DNA of 64,000 bases from Saccharopolyspora phatthalungensis (GTDB lineage Bacteria; Actinomycetota; Actinomycetes; Mycobacteriales; Pseudonocardiaceae), in assembly GCF_014203395.1 (NCBI RefSeq), contig NZ_JACHIW010000004.1, positions 108,817-172,816 of the forward strand, given 5' to 3'. The notes under the pieces were generated by a model, which worked only from the letters and a program-made list of their open reading frames with translations, did not search any database and was not told where the DNA came from. Shown here in pieces: positions 53,845-63,900 of the stretch. Both the position numbers and the translations under genes were made by a program. Every line of letters starts with the position of its first letter. The first letter of the stretch is position 1.

Positions 53845-54904
53845 ATGTCCTTGCTGGTGCCGGAGGAGGTGAGGCGGCTTTTTCAGGTGTTGACCGGTGA
53901 GGACATGACGGATGCGGATGAGGATGCGTTGTTCGCGGTGGCGGAGCGGTTGGAGTCGGGTGCGGTGGCGGTCGAGACGTTGGGTCCGGTGGTGGGGGAG
54001 GTGGTGGGGCGGGTGCGGGGTGGGTTTTCGGGGAAGGCGGCGGATCGGTTCGCGCAGCGGTTGGCGGCGTTCGGACCGGTATTGGAGTCGGGTGGTGTGG
54101 GTTTGCGGGAGTTGGCGGGGTTTGTGCGGAATCTGGCGTTGCAGGTGCAGTATTTGAAGTTCGTGACCGTGGGTGGGTTGTTGCTGTTGGTGGCGGAGGT
54201 GGCGTGGGCGGTGGCGATGGCGGGGCCTACTGGTGGGGCGAGTATGGCGTGGTTGGCGGCGCGGTTTGCGGTGATGCGGTTGTTGCTGACTCGGTGGTGG
54301 GGTCAGTTGTTCATGCGTTTGGCGATGAGCCAGGTGGTGGGGGTGGGGTTGCAGGTGGTGATGGATGCCGGGGCGCAGGGTGTGCAGTTTGCGTTGGGGA
54401 CGCGGGAGAAGTGGGATGCGGCGATGTCGGAGATGGCGGTGGGGGTGGGGTCGTTTAGTGGGTTGTTGGCGGTGCCGCTGTCGGCGTTGGGCAATGTGGT
54501 GGGTAATGCGATCGCCAAGGTGTTGGTGCGGGGTTTGGGTGACAAGATCGATGTTGAGGTGTTGGCGGCGGCGGCCAAGCATGCGGCGGAGGAGCATGCG
54601 GAGCGGTATCCGGTGGCTTCGGTGGCGAGGTTTGCTGATGTGGTGTCGAAGGATATTGAGGATTTCACGGGGATGTCGGTGCGGGCGATGTGGGCGGTGC
54701 GGTTTGGTCATGGGTTGGGGGAGGCGTTTGAAGAGGGCTTGACGGAGATGCTGGGCGAGGCTGGGTATGGGGCGATGAGTGGTCAGGGTGCGCAGTGGAA
54801 TCCGTTCTCGTTTACCGCTGGGGTGTCGGAGGCGATCGGTTCGGGTGTCGGCAACCTGGCGGGTCTGGCGCTGCGTGGGGAGCTGGTTCCGGCGGGCCGA
54901 GCCC
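53845..54904 (+). repeat. Near-identical N-terminal cassette, copy 2
   Basis: Counterpart of 45091-46150 at an offset of 8754 bases. It differs at a few positions, for example the start codon (ATG versus GTG), PEEV versus PEGV and AMSG versus AISG. Confidence 0.9.
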
Positions 54905-57900
54905 GAGACAGTGTCGGCGAGGCTGAAGATTCTGCCGTCGTGTATGCGGATACGACTGATTTGTTGAAGGTGGAGTCCGGCTTGCGGACGGCGGAGAAGC
55001 CAGGCTCCCCGGGTGGAGTTCCCAGTGTGGATTCAGGAGTGCCCGTGCCTGGTCCTAGGACCACGGCCAGCGAACCGAAACGGGGCATCGGTCCGGGTGC
55101 GGTCGGGCCGGGTCTTCCGGAGAAATCGGGTACCCCGACTGTTGGCTCCGGCGCCGAAAAGGCGCTGCTGGGTGGCGTTTCCGAGGTACCGGATGGTAAA
55201 GACGGGGGAGTGGTCAGGGCGGATGTGGATGGCGTGCCTCGGGCATGGGCTGTGCAGTCGGTGGGGGGCTTGGTTCGTGGCGCATCGGTTCCGGAACCCC
55301 GGATCGCTATGCCTAATGGAGAGGCGTCCGGTGGCGGGCCGACGGGCGAGGATGCCGGTGCTTCGGCGGGTAAGGGGGCCAAGGCTGGTGCGTCCGGGAT
55401 ACCGGGAGATAGTGAGGTGGTGTCGTGGCAGGCCACGGTTCCGGGTGTGCTGCGGGAGCAGGACAGGCCGGAGACGCCGCCGCCGCCCTACGGTGCGGCC
55501 GAAGGTGCGCATCGCGTCGGCAGCGGTGCACCGAATCCCGGTCATGGTTTCTCGGTAGGGGATTCTGGCGCGGAAGGGCCACCGCCGTCGTACAGTCCGG
55601 ACGGCGGTGATGGTCACTCGACTGCTTTATCGTCTGCTGTGGACAGTAGTGGTGAATACGCTGGCGGATCATTGGCCTCTGACAGTGGACTGGCGGTCGG
55701 TGATTCGCCGCAGCGCGACGCGCATGCACCCGCTGCCGAACCGCCCGGAGTGGCCGGGATGCGGCCGGATGAGCACCGGGGTGAAGTGCGGGGTTCTGAA
55801 GGTGGGATGGTGCTGGGGGACTCCGGTGTAGACGCCGTGCGGCGTGGTGAGTACTCCCGTAGTCACACGGATGTCGGCGACGGCATAACGCTGCGAGGGG
55901 GCGAGTGGGTCCCGGCCGTTTTTGATGTGTCGTCGGAGGCGGATTCCGGTATCGATTCTAGTGTTGATCCGACCGGTGAGCCGGATTCGTCGGCGCCGCA
56001 TGGGTCCTCGGTGCCATCGGATGCTCCGGTCTTGGGTGCGGGGCCCGTTGGGTTGCCTGGGGGTGGGGTGCGGGTGTCGGTGCCGACGGATACGGCTTCC
56101 GGCGGTGGGCTTGTGGAGTTCGTGCGAGGTTACGTGGGCGATGCGGGCCCGGGTCCGGTGGTGCTGGTGCCGGAAGCCGGTTCGAGTCCTGGTGTGGTGG
56201 TGTCGTCTGGTCAGGCGTCGGAGGTGGCGCGCGGTGTGGGGCGTGACGTTGTTGCCCTGATGCCAGGGCAAGCTCGGCGTGGTCCGCAGTGGACGTTGTT
56301 TGCCCCGGACGGATCTCGCCCGCGTCCGGTTGGCGGGCCGGAGCAGATTCCGGCGCGGCAAGCCAGGGAGGGTGGCGACCGGCTAGATGTTCTGGGGACT
56401 TCGTCGGCCTCCGTTCGGGTACCCGAGCCGGGGCCGGCCGTGGCGGCTTCGGTGGGTGCCGACGCTGCCACCGGCAAACCCGACACGGTGGTTTCCGAGG
56501 CGGGCATACCGGGGCAACCCGACGACTTGCGTGTCGAGGTCGAGCGGGCTTATTCGGTGACTGGGCCGCGTGCTGTGGCGGAACGGATCGTCCAGGGCAC
56601 GCATGATGTGGTGGGGCTGGCGCGTGGTGCAGCGGGTGTGTCGGTGGATGACGTGATTGCTTTGGTGGCGGCGCGGGTTGGTGAGTTCGGTCGTGCCGAG
56701 GGGGTGCGGTTTTCGCGGGAGTTGGCGGTCAGGTTGGGTTCGGTGGGGTCGGGGTTGACCATTCAGGCCGGAGGGAGGCCGGATTCACCGGCGGAGGTCC
56801 AGGTGTCGGCGGAGCCCGCGGATGGGATCGGTGGCGAGGCCGATGATCCTGGGGAGGACGCGAGATGGTCGTTCGGTCCGCAGCTCGTTGAGGCGGCGGA
56901 GGCATGGGTGTTTGACCCGAGCCAGCTGGACTTCGGGGGCCAGCTGGATTTCGGGGACGGAAGGGGTTCGTGGTGGCTGGATCCGGTGGTGGCTGAGCAG
57001 TCGTTGGGTTCCGGGTGGGATGCCGAGGATGTGGGGTGGGGTGTTGCTGACGGGGCCGAGGCGTCGGCGGGCGAGGCGTCGGCGGGTGAGGCGTCGGCGG
57101 GTGAGGCGTCGGTGGGTGTGGATGAGGACGACGGCTTGGGGCTCCACAGCGGGGATCAGGCGGACCAGGACGACCTGGTGCGCGAGGAGGGGCGGGCCGA
57201 GGCGCGTCGTGCTCGGGACGAGGGCAAGCCCTACTCGGGTGCGGCGTTGGGGCGGAAATTCGGGAAGAGCAGGGAGTGGGGGCGGACACGGCTTGCTGAA
57301 ATCAGGGCCCCGGGTGTTCCGCGCCCGTCGGAATTGGACGCGCAGGTGCGGGAGGCAGCGCGGGAGGAGGTGCGTCGTGCGAATGAGGACGGCAAGCCAT
57401 ACACCCATCGGACATTGGCGCAGAAGTTCGGAAAGAGCGTGCTGTGGGGTAAGACCCGGCTTGCGGAAATCACGACCGAGAGCCCCCCGCCGAGTTGGCA
57501 GGCGCAGGAGCGACAGCGTGAGGCGGGGCGGGTGGAAGCGCGTCGCGCCCGGGACGAGGGTGAGACCCCCTACTCGGCCAGGGCGTTGGGAAAGAAGTTC
57601 GGAAGGAGCAGGGAGTGGGGTCAGGCGCGGCTTAGAGAGATCGAAAATGAGGGTGGTGCGGGCCGGTCGGAGCTGATTGAGCAAAAGCGGGAGGAAGAGC
57701 GTGCGGCGGCGCGTGCGGAGGCGCGTCGTGCTCGGGACGAGGGAAAGCCCTACACGGGTGATGCTTTGGGCAAGAAGTTCGGAAAGAGCAGGACATGGGG
57801 TTGGCAGCGGATTGGGGAAATATGGAACGAGAGTGGTGCGCCCCGACCGGACCTGGTCGAACAGCAGCGTGCGGCGGCGCGTGCGGAGGCGCGTCGTGCT

Positions 57901-60900
57901 CAGGACGCGGGACAGCCCTACTCCGGTCCGGCGTTGGGGAGAAAGTTCGGCAAGAGCAAGGACTGGGGGCGGACGCGAATTTTGGAGATCAGCAGTGCAC
58001 CTGATGCTCTCGCGCCTGGTCTTGAGGCTGTTGTAGCGACGGAGCGCGTAGCGTCACCTGAGGTGGCTTCGGCTGAGACCTCGCACGCGGCTCGTGAGTC
58101 GACAGCTGTGGAGCCGTCGGATCTCGCCTTGCCTCCTCTATTCCCTGGCATCGATGTCGACTTCACTGCGGATGGCGAGAATGTAAGTCTGTCCGGGGCG
58201 GCTCCGTCGGCATCTACTGAGGACACTGCGGGTGGTTTGGGGGGTGGTTTTGGCGGAACCGAATCGATCGGCCAAGGCAGTGACCGCAAGCGAAGGCGCG
58301 TCGCCGATGCGGATGAGCGAGCGGCGCGAAGGCTCCTGGAATCGGCAGTGGAAGCGGGGAAGGAGGATGCGGGCCTGGGCAGCCGGGAGTCGCTGCGCGA
58401 GGCGGCGCGGCAGGAGGCGCGTCGCGCCCGGGACGCGGGCCAGCCCTACTCCAGTCGGGCGTTGGGGGAAAAGTTCGGCAAGAGTAAGGACTGGGGGCGC
58501 GCGAGACTTAGAGAAATCAGCGACGAGGGCCGGCATGCGGTGCAGAGCCAGGCGCAGTTGCAGGAGGCTGCGCGGGTGGAGGCGCGTCGCGCCCGTGACG
58601 CTGGCCAGCCCTACTCCGGCGGGGCGTTGGCGGCGAAGTTCGGGCAGAGCACGGCCTGGGGTTGGCGGCGGATGAAGGAACTCAAAGATGAGGGTGGGGT
58701 GACTGTCTCGGAGTTGGAGGAGCGTGAGCGGGAGGCGGCGCGGGTGGAGGCACGGCGTGCTAGTGACGGGGGTAAGCCCTACTCGGGCGCGGCGTTGGGA
58801 GCGAAGTTCGGCAGGAGCAAGGGGTGGGGTAGCCGGCGACTCAATGAGATCGCCGTGGGAGACGGGGTAAACCGAACGATAAGGGAAGAACGTGACCGGG
58901 AGGCGGCGCGAACGGAGGCGCGCCACGCTCTCGACGCCGGTCGCCCCTACACCGCTAGAGAGTTGGCCGAGAAGTTCGGCAGAGGCAAGGACTGGGCTCG
59001 TGTGCGACTTGCGGAAATCAGCGAGGAAGGAGAAGTTAGCCGAACGATATTGGATGAGCGTGAGCGGGAGGCGGGGCGTGCGGAGGCGCGTCGTGCCCGG
59101 GACGCGGGTAAGCCCCACAAGGCCGAGACGTTGGGGAAGAAGTTCGGCAGGGGCCGGGAATGGGGTGCGGCGCGCCTTTCAGAGATCAGGAATGAGGCTG
59201 GCGGTTCCGCCGGTGAGGTTTCGGCTTCTCGGGGTGATGTGCCGACTGTGGGTGTCGAGTCCGCGGATGTGGCGGGGTGGTCGGTGTCGGATTTGCGTGT
59301 CGAGGTTGAGTGGGCTTATTCGGTGGGTGGGCCGCGTGATGTGGCGATGGGTGTTGTGCAGGGTACGCATGATGTGGTGATGCTGGCGCGTGGGGGTGCT
59401 GAGGTGTCGTTGGATGATGTGGTGGCGTTGGTGGCGGCGAGGGTTGGTGGGTTTGGGCGTGCTGAGGGGGTTCGGTTTTCGCGGGAGTTGGCGGTGCGGT
59501 TGGGTTCGGTGGGGGCGGGGTTGATGGTTCAGGCTGGAGCGGGGCTGGATGTGGGGGCGGGTTCGGCGAGTGTTGATGAGTCTGGGGATGTTGTGGGTTG
59601 GTGGTCGGATGCTTCTGTCTGGAGGCTTGGGGAGTCTGGGAATGAGGTGGGGCCGTGGTGGCTGGATCCGGTCGTTGCTGAGCAGGAGTTGGGCTCTGGG
59701 TGGGATTCCGGCGATGTGGGGTGGGGTGTTGTCGACGTGGCTTGGACGTCGGCGGCTGCGGAGTCGGTGGGTGATGTTGAGCGGTCGCGGTTGGTTACCG
59801 AGTTGGGGGAGGCCGTGGATACGTTGCGGGGGTTGTTAATTGGTGCGCCAGAGGGTTACCGGCCTGGGCTTGGGGAAAGTGTTGAGCGCTGGTCGGCGAT
59901 GTTGAGGCGGCGTGGTGGGCTTGATGGTGCTGGGCCGGCGGGCTTGCGGAAGCGGGTGCAGGATGCTGGGGCGTTGGTCGAGCGGGTGCGAAGCGAGCTG
60001 GGGCACCTTGCCGCCCCTGGAGTTCTTCCGGGCACCGATGCCGGCCTCACGGCGGGGAGCGAGCATGCGGTCCCGGATGCCTGGCGTCTGCTGGAGTCTA
60101 TTGAGGACGTTTCGCGTGAGGTGGCCGGAACGGGTTCGCCCGGTGCGCGCAATGGTCGAAAGCGCAGCCGTGCCGACGAGGAGATCGATGAACAAGCGGC
60201 TCGATCGGGGCCGAACTCGGAATCGGTGCAGGACGGTGCGGGCCTTGACAGCGGGGCGTCGTTGCGGGAGGTGGCGCGGGTGGAGGCGCGGCGTGCTCGT
60301 GACGTGGGCCTGGCTTACAACGGCGCGGAGTTGGGGAAGAAGTTTGGCCGGAGCAAGGCATGGGGGGGCGCGCGGCTCAAGGAAGTCAGGGAGCAGGAAG
60401 CCGCGAGCCGGCCGGAGTCGGAGGACGAAGAGCAGCTGCGAGAGGCGGCGCGGGTGGAGGCGCGGCGTGCTCGTGACGAGGGTAAGCCCTACTCGGGTGC
60501 GGCGTTGGGGAAGAAGTTCGGCAAGAACAGGGGATGGGGTTGGTGGCGGCTTGAGGAAATCAGGGGTGAAGGTCGTGGTTTGAGCCGCACGGCGTTGGAG
60601 GAGCGTGAGCGGGAGGCGGCGCGGGTGGAGGCACGGCATGCTCGTGACGAGGGTAAGCCCTACTCGGGTACGGCGTTGGGGAAGAAGTTCGGCAAGGACA
60701 AGCGGTGGGGTGGCCGACGACTCGATGAGATCAAAAATGATGTGAGCCGGGCGGGATCAGCCGAGCGTGACCGTGAGGCAGCGCGAGCGGAGGCGCGTCG
60801 TGCTCGTGACGCCGGTCAGCCATATACCACTAGGGCGCTGGCGAGCAAGTTCGGAAAGAACAAGGACTGGGGACGCGCGCGACTTGCGGAAATCAGCGAG

Positions 60901-63900
60901 GAAAGCGGGGCTAGCCGAGCGGTATTGGACGAGCGTCAGCGGGAGGCGGGGCGTGCGGAGGCGCGTCGTGCCCGTGACGTGGGTGAGCCCTACAAGGCCG
61001 AGACGCTGGGTAAGAAGTTCGGCAGGAGCAGGCAATGGGGTGCGGCGCGGCTTCGGGAGATCCAGAATCCGGTTGGTGGTTTGGGTGTTGAGCACGCGGA
61101 TGTGGCGGAGCGGTCGTTGCCGGTTGGGGGGTCGGTGGGTGTGGCGGAGTGGTCGGTGTCGGATTTGCGTGTCGAGGTTGAGTGGGCTTATTCGGTGGGT
61201 GGGCCGCGTGATGTGGCGATGGGGGTTGTGCAGGGTACGCATGATGTGGTGATGCTGGCGCGTGGGGGTGCTGAGGTGTCGTTGGATGATGTGGTGGCGT
61301 TGGTGGCGGCGAGGGTTGGTGGGTTTGGGCGTGCTGAGGGGGTTCGGTTTTCGCGGGAGTTGGCGGTGCGGTTGGGTTCGGTGGGGTCGGGGTTGATGGT
61401 TCAGGCTGGAGCGGGGCCGGATGCGGGGACGGGTTCGGGGAGGGTTGATGAGTCTGCGGGCGGTGCTGGTGTGGCGGCTGGGCCTGCGAATGTTGTGGGT
61501 TGGTGGCCGGTTGCTACTGCCCCGAGCCCGGTGGACTCTGGGGATCTCATGCGGTCGCGGCGGCTTGATCCAATGGTCGCTGAGCAGTCGTTGGGTTTTG
61601 GCTGGCAGGCGGGGGATTCGGCGTGGGCTCTTGCCGACATGGCTGGGGCGTCAGCGGATGGGGTCTCGGCGGATGTTGGGCGGTCGTGGTTGGTTTCCGA
61701 GTTGGCGGCGTCGTCTACCGAGGACATGTTGGGTGATGGTGAAGGCGCGGAACCGAATGGCCAGGGAAGTGGCCTCGGTGCGGAGTCGTTGCGGCAGGCG
61801 GCGCGCCAGGAGGCGCGTCGCGCTCGTGATGCGGGCGAGGACTACACAGGTTTGGCGTTGGGAAAGAGGTTTGCCAAGAGCAAGCAATGGGGGCTTGCGA
61901 GGCTGAGGGAAATCAGGGATCAGGACGCGGCGCCCCCATCGAAGGCGGAGGAGCGGGTGCGGGAGGCGGCGCGGGTGGAGGCGCGCCGTGCGCGTGACGC
62001 CGGTGAGCCCCACTCGGGTAGGACGTTGGGCGAGAAGTTCGGCAAGAGCAGGGGGTGGGGTTGGTGGCGGATTGAGGAAATCAAGGGCGAAGGTGGTGTG
62101 CCTCGGCTGGAGTTGGAGGAGCGGGTGCGGGAGGCGGCGCGGGTGGAGGCGCGCCGTGCGCGTGACGCCGGTGAGCCCCACTCGGGTAGGACGTTGGGCG
62201 AGAAGTTCGGCAAGAGCAAGGGCTGGGGTTTCCGACGACTCGGTGAGATCAACTCCGATGGTGTGAGCCGAACGGTATCGGACGATCGGGAGCGGGAGGC
62301 GGCGCGTGCCGAAGCGCGTCGCGCCCGTGATGCGGGTAAGCCGTACTCCGTTGAGGAGCTGGCCGGGAAATTCGGCAGGAGCAAGGACTGGGCTCGCGCG
62401 AGACTTGTAGAAATCGGCGTGGAAAGTGACGTCAGCCGAGTGGAATTGGACGAGCGGGAGCGTGCAGCGGGGCGGGTGGAGGCGCATCGTGCTCGTGACG
62501 CGGGCAAGCCATACACCGGTCAGGCGTTGGGAGCGAAGTTCGGCAGGGGCCGGGACTGGGGTGCCGCGCGACTTCGGGAGATCAGGAATGCGGTTGATGG
62601 TTCGGTCTCCGGATCGCCTGACCTTGGGGGCGATGTGGCGACGGCGGGAGGCTCGTCTCTGGATGTGACGGTAGCCGAACGGTCGCGCTCGCTCACTGAG
62701 TCGACGAGCGTGGCGGGGTGGACGGAGTCAGATCTCCAGGACGAGGTTGAGCGGGCTTCGGCGGACTCCGGGGGCAGTGGTGCGGTTGATGAGGTGGCCG
62801 CTGCGTCTGCGGATGAGTGGGGGCCGGGACCGGTCGCTCCTGGATTGGCCGAGTCCGGAGATTCTGGAGCGAAGTGGTGGCTTGATCCGGTGGTTGCCGA
62901 GCAGTTGACTACTGGGTGGGGTGCGGGGGATGCGGGGTTGGTTGCTGGTACGCCGGCGGGGGTTCCGGTGTCGCAGCGAGCCGCGGGCGGCGGTGCGGTT
63001 AGTGGTGTGGCCGCCGAGTCTGCGGATGAGACGGTGTCGTGGTCCTCCGGCCCGGGGCTGGTCGCATCAGCGGATGGCGCATTTTCGTGGTCGTTTGACC
63101 CGGGCTTTGTGGGTCCCGGGGATGGTGCAGAAGCGTGGTGGCTTGATCCGGTGGTTGCCGAGCAGTTGGGTTCTGGGTCGAGTGTGGGGGATGCGGGGTT
63201 GGTTCCTGGCACGTCGGTGGGGGAGTCGGCGGTGGGTGTAAATGATGCCGAGCGGTCGCAGTTGGTTGCCGAATTGGGGGTGTCGGTGGATGCGTTGCGG
63301 GGGTTGTTGGTGGGTGCGCCGGTGGGTTATCTGCCTGGGTTGCGGGACCGGGTTGAGTTGTGGCTGGAGATGTTGGGGCGGGGCGGGTTCGATGGTGCGG
63401 AGTTGGCGGGGCTGCGGAAGCGGGTGAAGGATGCTGGTGCGTTGGTCGAGCGGGTGCGAAACACGCTGGAGCCCCATGTCGTACCTGATCTGCTCCCGAA
63501 GATGGATGTCGACGTGGCGGCGGATGACGATCAAGTTAGTCCACCCGAGGCTGGCCCATCAGTGTCTAATGCGGACACCGATCGGGGTGCTGAAGCAACG
63601 GACCCGATCAGTGTCAGCAGTGGCCGCAAACGGAGCCGGGTCGACGACGCGGTGGATGAGGGAGCGGCGCGAAGACTCATGGGGCCTGCCCCGGTTTCGG
63701 AAGCGGGGAAGGAGGCTGCGCGGCTTCGGCCTGCGGAACCGTTGCGGGAGGCGGCGCGGGCGGAGGCGCGTCGCGCTCGCGACGAGGGCAAGCCGCACAC
63801 CGGTCAGTCGTTGGGAGCGAAGTTCGGCAGGGGCCGGGACTGGGGCGCGGAGCGGCTCAAGGAAATCAGGGCCCAGGACGATGTGAGTCGTTCGGAGTTG

